Numbered from the stretch's first letter, positions 10,218 to 22,552 are shown. The stretch: 64,000 bases of DNA from Aplectana chamaeleonis (GCA_029168955.1 JAPDOI010000138.1:311001-375000), one strand, 5' to 3'. Notes: generated by a model from the letters alone, not told the origin. Numbers and translations are program-made.

Positions 10218-12854
10218 ATGCTCTCCCACGACGCCCGGAGATGCCTCTACCGAGGACGGACAAGGATCAGGACGGGGCGTCATTGGAGAACCCCAACCCA
10301 ACGCGGACAATGTCCGAACATATGCACATACAATTGCCGAACGGCTGCGTCCGACACAGACCTGAGAACTCTCCTTCATCAGTCCAGAAGAATCAAATAC
10401 GATGTCGTCTGCTTGCATGAAACGAAGGCCAAGGAACCGTACACGAGGAAGACTGATGAAGGAGAGCTGATAATAATGGGACAAAAGGTTACTGCTACGA
10501 ATATTGGAGGAGTCGGCTTCCTCGTTCACCCAGGAGTTCAGCAGATCGTCCACTCTCACGAAGTTTTGGGCCCCCGTATAGCAATCCTGCGATTGAAGAC
10601 CGAACACAAGGCCATTATCTCCGTCGTGAGCTGTTATGCTCCTACCGATGTAGCCGAAGACGAGGAGAAGGATAGTTTCTACGCTGAACTGGAGGCGGCA
10701 ATCAGGAAGGAGAAGTCTTACTACAAATTTGTGTGTGGGGACTTCAATGCCATTTTGGGCAACGGAAGCGACGGTAACTGGAGACTTGGCCCACATGGGG
10801 ACAGGAACAGAAACAGCAATGGCTATCGCGCTCTGGATCTGATGTCATCATGCAACTTGTTCCACGGAAACTCATTGTTTGAAAAGAAATTACACCGACG
10901 ATGGACATGGGAAAGTCCCAATGGATTAACGCATTCGGAGCTGGACCATGTTCTGGCTAATCGGAAGTGGAGCTTGATGGATGTCACTGTGGTGCCCTCC
11001 TTCGACTGCGGGTCTGATCACAGACTACTTCGGACAAAGTTCCGTCTCGACAAACGAGTCTTTAAAAGGGATACACATCGTCCTGCACCTGTTCGCTTTC
11101 CTCAGTACAACGAGGCTGCAATGGAAGCAGCTCTTGATGACTACCCTTGGAGACTGGTTGATAATCCTACGGCGGACTTCGAAGAGCTCGCCAAAGGTCT
11201 GCTTTAATGTGGAAAGGCTGCAATGGTATCTCAACAGCCAGGAGAGGGAAGACACAATTCTAAAGCTCGAGAACTTCCCAAAAGTCGAGGTGAATTAAGA
11301 AGGGATCCAACCGCAGCACATGTGGAGAAGATCGTCATCAACAAGGCCTGCCGCATAGCAGTCAGGGAATCTCTCAGAGAACACCGGAGGAACAAGTTGG
11401 TATCGACCGCCGCTCAAAGAAGGAGTCACAAACGCTGTCGAAATGATCTCACGTTTTATCGTAATGTAACGACGTGCTTGAGGGACAAACATGGAACACC
11501 CAGAACTGCAAAAGTGGATATGGAACGCATTGTTACGGAATTCTACACGGATCTCTATCGCTCATCTACGCCGGTTCCTAGATATTCCTCTCCAACCGAA
11601 GATCCAGTGCCACCTATTCTCTTATCCGAGGTTGCTAATGCCTTGCGGTCGCTCAAGAAAGGAACAGCTCCTGGCCCTGATGATATCTCTGCAGATTTGC
11701 TGAGAGTAGGAGGAGAAGCCACGTGTAAAATTCTGGCAAAGCATTTCAACTCTTACCTCGAAGGGGGATCCGTACCAGATCAGTGGAAATGCTCGAAGAC
11801 GGTTCTGGTTTTCAAGAAGGGAGACAAGGAGGATATTGGGAACTATCGTCCTATTGCCCTGCTGTCGATCCCGTATAAAGTCTTCACTAAGATAATCCTC
11901 AATCGTCTGGAGGCCACAGTTGACGCTTACCAACCCGTAGAGCAAGCAGGATTCAGGAAGGGTTTTTGTTGCATGGATCACATCCACACCGTGTCTCAAT
12001 TAATTGAACGATGCCGTGAATACAAACTGCCGTTGTGCCTGACGTTCGTTGATTACAAAAAAAAGCATTTGAGTCGGTGGAGACAAACGCTGTTCTAAAC
12101 GCCTTGTTGCATGCCGGAGTGGATTCTGCATACGTGAACGTTCTGGAGTTGTGCAATACAGGAACATCAACAACGGTGCAATTATTCGAAAGGAAACTAC
12201 GCATTCCAATCAAAAAAAAGAGTCCGGCAAGGTGACTCAATATCGCCGACGCTCTTCACGACTGCTCTACAGCATGCGATGAGCAAATTTGATTGGGAAG
12301 AGAAAGGTTTGAACATCGATGGGAAGAAGCTGTCCAATCTAATGTTCGTAGACGATATTGTGCTTATCAGTGGCAGCACTCAAGAGATGAACGAAATGCT
12401 GAATGAGTTGAATAGCGTGGGCAGCGCGATTGGTTTGACAATGAACATGGAGAAGACTCAGACGATGACCAACCGATGGTGCGACGGCGGACCAATCTAC
12501 CTGGAAGGAAACGAAGTGGATCAAGTTGATAGCTATGTCTACCTAGGACGAGAACTCAATATGGAAAACGATCTGTCGAAGGAGATTGACCGACGAAGAA
12601 GATCAGCGTGGGCAGCGATGAGCACAATCCGAGAAGTGACCAGCGAGATTCAGGATAGCAAGCTGCGTGCTCACCTGTTTGACTCTACGGTACTACCTGC
12701 ATTGTGCTATGGTACCGAGACGTGGGCCCACACCAAGGGGACTTCGGTTGCCCTGAGAACAACGCACAGGGCATTGGAAAGGTGCCTATTGGGAGCAAAT
12801 CGTCGAAAACAATGGCAAGAAGGGCTGAGCAGCTGCGAACTCCGAAAGCAGTCT
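10218..12854 (+). pseudogene. RTE endonuclease-reverse transcriptase, main part
   Basis: The first 330 codons form an AP-type endonuclease with TYNCRT, an HETK block, CYAPTD, VCGDFNAILG and GSDHRLL. This nicks target DNA for target-primed reverse transcription. A single in-frame stop at 11205-11207 ends the first open frame, and the same frame continues to a reverse transcriptase with YRPIALLSIPYKV, EQAGFRKGF, LTFVDYKK and LMFVDDIVLIS, where FVDD is the catalytic box. Two frame changes lie in runs of eight A near 12053-12060 and 12212-12219; together they return to the original frame. The coding sequence breaks at the inserted element near 12855. These lesions could be decay or, for the A runs, assembly error. 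Confidence 0.85.
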
Positions 12855-15049
12855 CTCAGGAAGTCGGAGCTCGCCACCCGCGCGCATTTCGGGCCTCGCT
12901 CGTTATCCGCTCACCTCTCATTTCGAAGAGCTCGCTACCCGCTACCCCCTGGTCTTCGCTCGCCACCCGCTACGGGTATAGCGGGTCGCGAGCGCAAGGA
13001 AAGGTGGTATAGCGGGTCGCGAGCTGTTCGCTAGCGGGTCGCCATCTGAGCTGTTATCGTCCTTTAAAGTATTTCGCAAGATTTCCCTTAATTTTCCTTT
13101 ACATCGTACAGTTCTCATCCTTTTTCTGTTTCTTTCTGGTTTTTTTTTCTTGGAATTCTATGAAGCTCAAACTCGATATAGTCTTGTTTTCAACTCTATG
13201 CTAACCATCACGAATGGTGGTGGAGATCGTAACTCATAGTTTCGTCACTCGCATATATGTACATAAATCCGTGTACATGCACAAATGGTCATCTGTTAAG
13301 TTGTGTTCTTTAGATATGTTGATCTCATAGAGGTAATTTGATAGCTTATCTAGGCGGCCTGATTTGGGTTTCGCTTTTTTTGCAAAGCGGGTTGTAAGTG
13401 AATTTTCCTAGTCCCGCCGACGACTTTTCTTTTATTATTTGAAACTCTTCGTCCAGTTTACAGTCCAATTGGTTATACAATATCAAGAGAAAAGCTAAGA
13501 ATCCGTCGGCGAAACTGAGAAAACTCATTTGTGATTTTTTTTAATCGCTCGATGAGGGTCGCCTGCCCGGCTTACTTTTTCCAAGATAGGCTATACATTC
13601 ATATCCGGTGAACCTGCGTACTATAGTTGTACACGAACGAAGTTTTCGAAGAATTTTCGAAAGATTTTTCGAAATTTTTTTCGTTGGCTCGAAATTTCGT
13701 CGAACAAAATTTTTTTTAAATTTCGTTCGTTCGAAATTCGTCGAACGAATTTTTTTTAATTTTCGTTCGTTCGAAAATTCGTCCAATGAAATTTTTTCAA
13801 ATTTCGTTTGTACGAAATTTTTTCAATTTTCGTTTGTACGAAATTTTTCGAACGAAAAATTTTGATTTTCGTTCGTTCGACATTTTTTTCGAAATCGTAC
13901 AATTATACTGCCTATCCACCTCATAGTGTGCCACTGACCCCGGAAAAGAGTGGCATGTGAATAGAAACTCACCGTTCTTTAATTTTATACACATATCACC
14001 ATAAATAGATTATCATGGATTTCGCGCTCATCACAACGGAGTCTCCAGAATCGCGCAGAGCCCACTGCGTACAGAGTTAAGGCCTATCAAAGATTGTGAC
14101 TTCGGACGGTGAGAAATTCGTCGACGAGTTGTCTCGCGCTTATTTTTTCTTGTCATCTATTTATGACAAGAAAATATGGGTATAAAATTGACTTCAGCTT
14201 CCTGTTCCCTATTCAGTTTTTTCAACTGTTTTGACTGGAGGTCCGCTAGGGCGTATTAATAAATAAATAATATTCCAATTAAGGAATTACGTAATATCCC
14301 GAATGAACTTCAAATTTCAAGAAAAAAATCTTCGTAATGTTTTCGTTCCGTTTTCCTTCTCCGCAGCTCCTCACAAAGATATTTTCAGATGAAAAATTCG
14401 GCAGTTCTATAGTTGGCTGGAGAATTTGAATATTTGATCGATATGAACACCAAGGTCTACGTTGATATTTAGAAAATTGTAATGAATCAGTATTGCGTCT
14501 ATTTGTTACGACTAAATTAGAATAAACACTTGAAGTTATAAGAATTTGTTGATTAATTTGAAACTGACTCTAAAAATTATTCGTACTGTTACTGTGAAAG
14601 AATGAACGGTGCCAGCGCAGCAGAGGGGAACTATAATATCGCACATGGCCACTCCCATTTTTCATGCCGCAACGACTCTCCTGATTTTGGAGTGGGAGGA
14701 AAATCCTGAGTTGGTGCTTAAATTGCGCGGCGGCACGGAAAAACAGGCGTGGCCATGTGCCATTATATAGACCAAAACACCGTATAACCGAAAAAAGTTC
14801 AAGTATGGCCTGAATCTCAAGCGGAAGCCATATTTAAGAGCTCGCCACCCGCTATCTTTTCGTCGGCGACCAGCGCTAGGCGAGCGCGCCGACGTGGAGT
14901 TGCGAGCGCGCCGCCGTAATGTGGTGAGCGGGTGGCGAGCGCCAGCATGCCAGTGCTCGCCACCCGCTACCATTCCGCTCGCGGGCCGCGCGAGGTGCTG
15001 CGCGCCGCCGGACTTTTGGTTAGCGGTTGGCGAGCTCCAACTTTCTGAG
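12855..15049. mobile_element. 2.2-kb inverted-repeat element inside the RTE
   Basis: The left end CTCAGGAAGTCGGAGCTCGC and the right end (complement of CTCAGAAAGTTGGAGCTCGC) are terminal inverted repeats of about 27 bp. Both terminal regions carry many copies, in both orientations, of a GCTCGCCACCCGCTA-like word (for example 12888-13040 and 14830-14980), suggestive of transposase-binding subterminal repeats. The interior is AT-rich, has no transposase, and includes a low-complexity patch at 13620-13900 and a relative of the 15.7-kb repeat at 14600-14790. The RTE coding sequence resumes immediately after it. No clear target duplication is visible. Confidence 0.75.
13615..13905. repeat. AT-rich TTCGTTCGAA-type low-complexity cluster
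   Basis: The words TTCGTTCGAA, AATTTTCG and TTTGTACGAAATTTTT recur many times at irregular spacing. Open frames rich in Phe, Arg and Asn on both strands result from this composition and are not genes. It lies inside the 12855-15049 element. Confidence 0.75.
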
Positions 15050-15318
15050 CTGGCATACGAGACGCAGTATCCCATATTGAGTCTGCGAAGCACAGATGGG
15101 CAGGACATGTTCTGCGAAGAGTCGACGATAGATGGAGTACCAGGATCACATACTGGTACCCTCGTGACGTCAAAAGGACTCAAGGACGACCTGCGGCGCG
15201 TTGGGCGAACAATTTCAACAAGTCATTCAAACAAAAAGGCTTACCATACTGGATGACTGTTGCTCTTTCTAGGGAAACCTGGAGCGAATGTGGTCCACAT
15301 CGAGAAGACCGCCAATGA
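15050..15318 (+). pseudogene. RTE reverse transcriptase C-terminal part
   Basis: After the insertion the coding sequence resumes in another frame with IRDAVSH, then SAKHRWAGHVLRR, STRITYWYPRDVKRTQGRP and a final stop at 15316-15318. The KHRWAGHV and DVKRTxGRP words are characteristic of the C-terminal tail of RTE-clade polymerases. It is the 3' part of the frame that begins at 10218, separated by 2.2 kb. Confidence 0.85.
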
Positions 15319-15345
15319 AGATGGACCATCAAGGTATCAAGGTAT

Positions 15346-15412
15346 TGAAGGTGGGCGCAAACTCGGTGCACCTATGTTATAGCTTATGGCACCGAGTTTG
15401 CGCCAACCTTCA
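15346..15412. repeat. 67-bp hairpin at the RTE 3' end
   Basis: TGAAGGTGGGCGCAAACTCG (15346 onward) pairs over 24 bp, with one mismatch, with the segment ending in GTTTGCGCCAACCTTCA at 15412, around a 19-bp loop. It lies directly at the end of the RTE tail. It could be a tiny foldback insertion or a flank structure; no terminator role is implied. Confidence 0.8.
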
Positions 15413-15719
15413 TGAGGGAACGCACAGTATCACTAGGATCCATGCCGACGTTATAACGGTTAGACTCCTAATCGATAGTATTTTTTGTCAATTACTGATT
15501 CGATTAAATTAAAATCGCACACCCCTTGCTTAAAGGGATGTACGATTTTTTCTGCCGCCTGGTCCCGCTCGGAAAAATCGGTCGGCTGACTCCGCGGCAG
15601 CCACAAGAGGCAAAGACCCATCGCGGTGTTTTTCGATTTCTTTTATTTCATCGTATTTTTTGGTTCCTCTTGTTTTTTCTCTATTCTCGTAAATGAATGT
15701 CATCCCTTGTTGTTTTCGG

Positions 15720-16745
15720 CGCAATCGCAGCGGGGGGGGGGCGTGGCGCTAGGGCACGATGCACTTGACCACGCCCTTTTTACCGTGCCGCACAGAATTT
15801 GAGCACCTACCCGATGTTTCCCCCTTTCAAAGCTAGGAGAGTCGTTGCGGCTCAAAAAAATGGGTGTGGCCAAGGGCGATACCATAGTGACCCCCCTCCG
15901 CTGCGATAGCCCCTGTTCTTTGCTTTGCTGAAGTTTTTTTTCTGTGCTGTTTCCTTTTTTAAAATTTTCCCAACTTATGTTTAGTTTTGCTCTCTTTTTC
16001 TCTAATTGCTTAGTTTTTGTTATGTCGTTGGGTGCTATCGCAGCGAGAGGAGGGGGCGGGGCGCTTGAGCACGATGCACTTGACCACGCCCTTTTTACCG
16101 TGCCGCACAGAATTTGAGCACCTACCCGATGTTTTCCCTTTTCAAAGCTAGGAGAGTCGTTGCGGCACAAAAAAATGGGTGTTGCCAAGGGCGATACCAT
16201 AGTGAACCCCCTCCGCTGCGATAGCACCTGTTCTTTGCTTTGCTGAAGTTTTTTTCTGTGCTGTTTCCTTTTTTAAAATTTTTCCCAACTCATGTTTAGT
16301 TTTGCTCTCGTTTTTTCTAATTGCTTTGTTTTTGTTATGTCGTTGGGTGCTATCGCAGCGAGAGGAGGAAAGCGGCCATTGCACTTTGCCACGCCCATTT
16401 TTTCGGCGCCGCAACGGCTCTCCTGATTTTGTAAAGGGTAGGAAAACCCCGCGTTGGTGTTGAGCGACGGCAGGGAAAAACGGGCGTGGCCAACTGAATT
16501 GGCCAAGTGCCCCCCTCGCTGCGATAGCGCCTGTAGTTGATCTTGTTTTTAAGCTTCCTAGATTTCGTTTTATTATCACAAGTTCTAATTGCAGGTTTCG
16601 CCTTTCCCAGATGGTGGCTTCTAGGCACCGGCCAGGGTGCTATCACAGCAAGAGGGGCACTCGGCTATCGCACGTGACCACGCCCATTTTTATATGCCGC
16701 CGCGCAATTTTCTAACACGAGGTCGGGGTTGACCTCCCCTCCCAA
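15720..16745. repeat. 315-bp tandem repeat, two units plus diverged third
   Basis: GCACTTGACCACGCCC occurs at 15761 and, shifted by 315 bp, at 16076. GTCGTTGGGTGCTATCGCAG occurs at 16024 and 16339, also 315 bp apart. After 16365 a third unit diverges. Shared words include ACGATGCACTTGACC, GAGAGTCGTTGCGGC and GCTGCGATAG. A single relative lies at 14600-14790. Open frames on the minus strand repeat with the unit and are by-products. Confidence 0.9.
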
Positions 16746-17400
16746 GCTGAGAGTCGTTGCGGCTTGGTAGTTTACCGTAAAGTAAATAGTTGCACTCATA
16801 TACCTACAACCACAACCACAACCACCAACCGTACCTACAACCAGCCCCTACATAACAATACCTTCTTGAACTCTATAAAGAATTATTGCCCAGATACCTA
16901 TCAGTGGTGGGAGGACACATCGTCCTAGGAATACGCGTGGGTAGGGCCTACAAATGTAATGACTCGTATATCATAGATCACGATGGTTTTTCAATTTGAA
17001 ACTCATTTTAATTGAATTAAGAACTGCTTGATTACAGTTTTCCTGCATATCCATTCTAGCTCTCAAAATTCAATTTACCCTGATTCAACTCAGAATGGCT
17101 CAGTCCATAACAACTAATGACCGTGATATCTTTGCTCTACCTACTTTCCTGATGATACACTCTTGATTCGTGGCCTTTTTTTTTAGCTCCAAATTGCAAT
17201 TGTTCGCTAACTGCCGTGTGTATTTTATTACTATAATTGCTTTGACCTGCCTACGGCGGGTATCTGTATTCTGTGCGCGTCGGCAACGACGTATTATAAT
17301 AAATAATAATAAATAAATATACACAAAACTGAAGATGGTGCACAACTAGTTGAGGGGGGCCACTCAGAATTCAAATGAGGAATGAATGATACCGTTTTCA
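16746..17400. other. Spacer, low-complexity start, no gene seen
   Basis: Positions 16796-16850 are a low-complexity CCACAACCACAACC-type run. The remainder is AT-rich and unique in this window. No domain or element end was recognised. Confidence 0.4.
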
Positions 17401-17404
17401 GAAA

Positions 17405-18055
17405 TCAATTCCTGAAAGTTTAGGTTCCTGGCAGAAGTAAAGATTTGGCATGGCCGTTTTTTCGAAATTTTAGAAATATACTCAGTTAGTTTTGAAATAT
17501 TGCTGAGAACGATTTGGCGTAGAATAATTTGATTTTTAGGAAATGTAATGAAATAGTTGAAAGTATGATTTGGCAGTCGAGTTTGAACCAACTATTGATA
17601 AGAGTTGTGCAAAACGAGAGGTGGCATTGTATGAGCTTATCCGTAGAACATATCAAAGCAAAATCACGCGTGATATGGAACAAACACTTGATTTTACTTC
17701 ACTTAATACGTGAAGATCGCGGCATTCCAGCTCACAAACGAGCTTTTACTGCTTGCCTTATCACGAGTGATTTTGCTTTGATATGTTCTACGGATAAGCT
17801 CATACAATGCGATCTCTCGTTTCGCACAACTCTTGTAAATAGTTGGTTCAAACTCGACTGCCAAATCATACTTTCAACTATTTCATTACATTTCCTAAAA
17901 ATCAAATTATTCTACGCCAAATCGTTCTCAGGAATATTTCAAAACTTTTTCCATTTTTCTTCACCTTCCCCTTTTAACTGAGTATATTTCTAAAATTTCG
18001 AAAAAACGGCCATGCCAAATCTTTACTTCTGCCAGGAACCTAAACTTTCAGGAAT
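17405..18055. mobile_element. Foldback family F, copy 2
   Basis: The arms 17405-17676 and 17758-18055 are near-perfect reverse complements except for a small extra segment in the right arm near 17945-17975. Outer words CCTGAAAGTTTAGGTTCCTG and inner words AAATCACGCGTGAT pair across the centre. The right flank CTGAAGGTTTCCTTTCTAAC matches the flank of copy 1. It ends less than 100 bp before the first satellite monomer. Open frames inside are by-products. Confidence 0.85.
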
Positions 18056-18149
18056 TTCATTTATTTTTCCTGAAGGTTTCCTTTCTAACATGGTTTATGC
18101 CTGGTGGTGTTAATTCAAAGCAAACCCACTGATGCCCTGCCCTCGCACT

Positions 18150-21100
18150 GATGTCCTGCACACTTTCTACGGCGTTCTGCGCACACCCATTTGGGTCACA
18201 AGCACGCTCATGCCGATCATTTTTTCCGCAAGGCTACCGTAACCCTCCTTCGGAAATTTTCCAAGTGTCAGCCTGGATATGAGCACATCGTAATAGCCAA
18301 CAATCATCTTTGCACAATTTCGACCTCCTCAGCCACTTCCCAGTGGCTTCTCGAAGAGAGCGGTGTGTGAATGACTGCATACCGCTCCTCTCCCCTTTTA
18401 TACCCCGCATGTTATGAGCGTGTGTTATCGTTCGTTATCATGTTTTGTTCAAGAATGGTTACGGTAGCCCTGCGGAAAAAATGATCGGCATGGGCGTGCT
18501 TGTATTTGGATCCCGCAAACTTTCTACGGCGTCTTGCTCACTTCCACTTGGTCACCTCAGTTTTTATGGCGTCCAACGTACTTTCATTTGGGTCGCACAC
18601 ACTTTCTACGGCGTACTGCGCACACCCCTTTGGGCCCCGCACACTTTCTACGGCGTCCGACGCACTGTTATATGGGTTCCACACATTTTCTACGGCGTCC
18701 GACGCACTCTCATTTGGGTCCCCCACACTTTCTGCGGCGTCCGACGCACTGTTATTTGGGACCCACACATTTACTACGGCGTCCGACGCACTCTCATTTG
18801 GGTCCCACTAACTTTCTACGGCGTCCGACGCACTCTTATTTGGGTCCCACACTTTTTCTACGGCGTCCGACGCACTCTCATTTGGGTCCCACACACTTTC
18901 TACGGCGTCCGACGCACTGTTATTTGGGTCCCACACATTTTCTACGGCGTCCGACGCACTCTCATTTGGGTCCCACACTTTTTCTACGGCGTCCGACGCA
19001 CTCTTATTTGGGTCCCACACTTTTTCTACGGCGTCCGACGCACTCTCATTTGGGTCCCACACACTTTCTACGGCGTCCGACGCACTGTTATTTGGGTCCC
19101 ACACATTTTCTACGGCGTCCTACGCACTGTTATTTGGGTCCCACACACTTTCTACGGCGTCCGACGCACTCTCATTTGGGTCCCACACACTTTCTGCGGC
19201 GTCCGACGCACTCTTATTTGGGTCCCACACATTTTCTACGGCGTCCGACGCACTCTCATTTGGGTCCCACACATTTTCTACGGCGTCCGACGCACTCTTA
19301 TTTGGGTCCCACACATTTTCTACGGCGTCCGACGCACTCTTATTTGGGTCCCACACACTTTCTACGGCGTCCGACGCACTCCCATTTGGGTCCCACACAC
19401 TTTCTGCGGCGTCCGACGCACTCTTATTTGGGTCCCACACATTTTCTACGGCGTCCGACGCACTCTTATTTGGGTCCCACACATTTTCTACGGCGTCCGA
19501 CGCACTCTTATTTGGGTCCCACACACTTTCTACGGCGTCCGACGCACTCCCATTTGGGTCCCACACATTTTCTACGGCGTCCGACGCACTCTCATTTGGG
19601 TCCCACACATTTTCTACGGCGTCCGACGCACTCTTATTTGGGTCCCACACGTTTTCTACGGCGTCCTACGCACTGTTATTTGGGTCCCACACACTTTCTA
19701 CGGCGTCCGACGCACTCTCATTTGGGTCCCACACACTTTCTGCGGCGTCCGACGCACTCTTATTTGGGTCCCACACATTTTCTACGGCGTCCGACGCACT
19801 CTCATTTGGGTCCCACACATTTTCTACGGCGTCCGACGCACTCTTATTTGGGTCCCACACATTTTCTACGGCGTCCGACGCACTCTCATTTGGGTCCCAC
19901 ACACTTTCTGCGGCGTCCGACGCACTCCTCTTTGGGTCCCACACATTTTCTACGCCGTCCGACGCACTGTTATTTGGGACCCACACATTTTCTACGGCGT
20001 CCGACGCACTCTTATTTGGCTCCCACACATTTTCTACGGCGTCCGACGCCCTCTTATTTGGGTCCCACACACTTTCTACGGCGTCCGACGCCCTCCCATT
20101 TGGGTCCCACACACTTTCTACGTGGCCCGACGCACTGTTTTTTGGTTCCCACACATTTTCTACGTCGTCCTACGCCCTCTCATTTGGGTCCCACACATTT
20201 TCTACGGCGTCCGACGCGCTCTTATTTGGGTCCCACACGTTTTCTACGGCGTGCTACGCACTGTTGTTTGGGTCCCACACACTTTCTACGGCGTCCGACG
20301 CACTCTCATTTGGGTCCCACACGTTTTCTACGGCGTACTGCGCACACCCCTTTGGGTCCCGCACACTTTCTACGGCGTCCGACACACTGTTATTTGGGTC
20401 CCACACATTTTATACGGCGTCCGACGCACTCTCATTTGGGTCCCACATACTTTCTACGGCGTCCGACGCACTCTTATTTGGGTCCCACACGTTTTCTACG
20501 GCGTCCGACGCACTCTTATTTGGGTCCCACACACTTTCTACGGCGTTCTGCGCACACCCATTTGGGTCCCGCACACTTTCTACGGCGTCCAACGCACTGT
20601 TATTTGGGTCCCACACATTTTCTACGGCGTCCTACGCACTGTTATTTGGGTCCCACACATTTTCTACGGCGTCCGACGCACTCTCATTTGGGTCCCACAC
20701 ACTTTCTACGGCGTCCGACGCACTGTTATTTGGGTCCCACACATTTTCTACGGCGTCCTACGCACTGTTATTTGGGTCCTACACATTTTCTACGGCGTCC
20801 GACGCAATCTCATTTGGGTCCCACACACTTTCTACGGCGTCCGACGCACTGTTATTTGGGTCCCACACATTTTATACGGCGTCCGACGCACTCTCATTTG
20901 GGTCCCACATACTTTCTACGGCGTCCGACGCACTCTTATTTGGGTCCCACACGTTTTCTACGGCGTCCGACGCACTCTCATTTGGGTCCCACATACTTTC
21001 TACGGCGTCCGACACACTGTTATTTGGGTCCCACACATTTTATACGGCGTCCGACGCACTCTCATTTGGGTCCCACACACTTTCTACGGCGTCCGACGCA

Positions 21101-22375
21101 CTCTTATTTGGGTCCCACACTTTTTCTGCGGCCCCCCACGCACTGTTCTTTGGGGCCCACACATTTTCTACGGCGTCCGACGCACACCCATTTGGGTCCC
21201 ACACACTTTCTACGGCGTCCGACGCACTGTTCTTTGGCTCCCACACATTTTCTACGGCGTCCTACGCACTGTTATTTGGGTCCCACACATTTTCTCCGGC
21301 GTCCGACGCACTCTCATTTGGGTCCCACACACTTTCTACGGCGTCCGACGCACTGTTATTTGGGTCCCACACATTTTCTACGGCGTCCTACGCACTGTTA
21401 TTTGGGTCCTACACATTTTCTACGGCGTCCGACGCACTCTCATTTGGGTCCCACACACTTTCTACGGCGTCCGACGCACTCTTATTTGGGTCCCACACTT
21501 TTTCTACGGCGTCCGACGCACTCTCATTTGGGTCCCCCACACTTTCTGCGGCGTCCGACGCACTGTTATTTGGGACCCACACATTTTCTACGGCGTCCGA
21601 CGCACTGTTATTTGGGACCCACACATTTTCTACGGCGTCCGACGCACTCTCATTTGGGTCCCCCACACTTTCTGCGGCGTCCGACGCACTGTTATTTGGG
21701 ACCCACACATTTTCTACGGCGTCCGACGCACTCTCATTTGGGTCCCACACACTTTCTACGGCGTCCGACCCACTGTTATTTGGGTCCCACACATTTTCTA
21801 CGGCGTCCTACGCACTGTTATTTGGGTCCTACACATTTTCTACGGCGTCCGACGCACTCTCATTTGGGTCCCACACACTTTCTACGGCGTCCGACGCACT
21901 GTTATTTGGGACCCACACATTTTCTACGGCGTCCGACGCACTCTCATTTGGGTCCCCACACTTTCTGCGGCGTCCGACGCACTCTTATTTGGGACCCACA
22001 CATTTTCTACGGCGTCCGACGCACTGTTATTTGGGACCCACACATTTTCTACGGCGTCCGACGCACTCTCATTTGGGTCCCCCACACTTTCTGCGGCGTC
22101 CGACGCACTCTCATTTGGGTCCTACACATTTTCTACGGCGTCCGACGCACTCTCATTTGGATCCCACACACTTTCTACCGCGTCCGACGCACTGTTATTT
22201 GGGTCCCACACATTTTCTACGGCGTCCTGCGCACTGTTATTTGGGTTCCACACACTTTCTACGGCGTTCTGCGCACTCCTACTGGGGTCCCGCACACTTT
22301 CTACAGCGTCTTGCGCACCCCTACTGGGGTTCCGCACACTATCTAAGGCGTTCTGTGGATTTCTTCTGATTCACA
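18150..22375. repeat. 42-bp satellite array 1, about 95 monomers
   Basis: The monomer, starting TTTCTACGGCGTCCGACGCA, repeats every 42 bp (for example 18643 to 18685). Edge units are more diverged, with GTTCTGCGCACACCC in place of GTCCGACGCACTC. Because the unit is 42 bp and lacks stops in all three forward frames, frames of up to 1,325 codons appear, with repeated peptides such as FYGVRRTLIWVPHI. One base is missing in CCCCACACTTTC near 21954, which swaps frames without creating a stop. I interpret this as satellite DNA, not a gene. The satellite at 57.8 kb has a related monomer. Confidence 0.95.
18198..18503. mobile_element. 306-bp MITE inserted in the satellite
   Basis: The left end ACAAGCACGCTCATGCCGAT and the right end (complement ACAAGCACGCCCATGCCGAT) form inverted repeats of about 47 bp. 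The flanks are ATTTGGGTC (18189-18197) and ATTTGGATC (18504-18512), which match at eight of nine bases. Both flanks are satellite sequence, so the element landed in the array. A 9-bp duplication would suit a Mutator-like element, though an 8-bp hAT-like duplication cannot be excluded. Confidence 0.8.
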
Positions 22376-22552
22376 CCGTGCGGCGTTCTAAAATACATCC
22401 AAGATCCCGCCGTATTGATTGAAGCGTTCAATCCTAAACAAATGCCTATCAGTGACGGTGTTTATTTCATTAGTTCATTTTTACGAATGAGTAAACGTCG
22501 GATGGTTTATAATAACATGTTTACGTGTTTTTGTCTCACATGACCCTCAATT
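22376..22552. other. Short spacer after the satellite
   Basis: About 180 bp of AT-rich sequence with no recognised feature lies between the last satellite unit and dispersed repeat R1. Confidence 0.4.

Larger units (their letters stand above)
9975..15345 (+). mobile_element. RTE-type LINE, damaged and split
   Basis: One element is read from a 5' region near 9975 (with CACCTCATCGTGGTGAAGGG) through an endonuclease and reverse transcriptase to a 3' tail of ATCAAGGTATCAAGGTAT at 15328-15345. Short tandem 3' tails of this kind are typical of RTE elements. The coding sequence is one continuous ORF type, damaged by a stop and two frameshifts, and is interrupted at 12855-15049 by another element. 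The 5' boundary is approximate. Confidence 0.8.

Noticed and set aside
10008..10796. 262-codon minus-strand frame
   Set aside because: It is opposite the RTE endonuclease, which has clear motifs.
13541..13865. Phe/Arg-rich frames on both strands
   Set aside because: They result from the TTCGTTCGAA-type low-complexity sequence.
15700..16646. Minus-strand frames of 98-175 codons
   Set aside because: They repeat with the 315-bp tandem unit and show no domain.
18150..22375. CRISPR-like array
   Set aside because: Repeats are contiguous 42-bp monomers with no unique spacers, in a nematode-type genome.
18445..22422. Frames of 1,325, 1,270 and 701 codons as genes
   Set aside because: They coincide with a 42-bp tandem array, are open in several frames at once, and encode only a repeated 14-residue pattern. 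Listed as satellite DNA.
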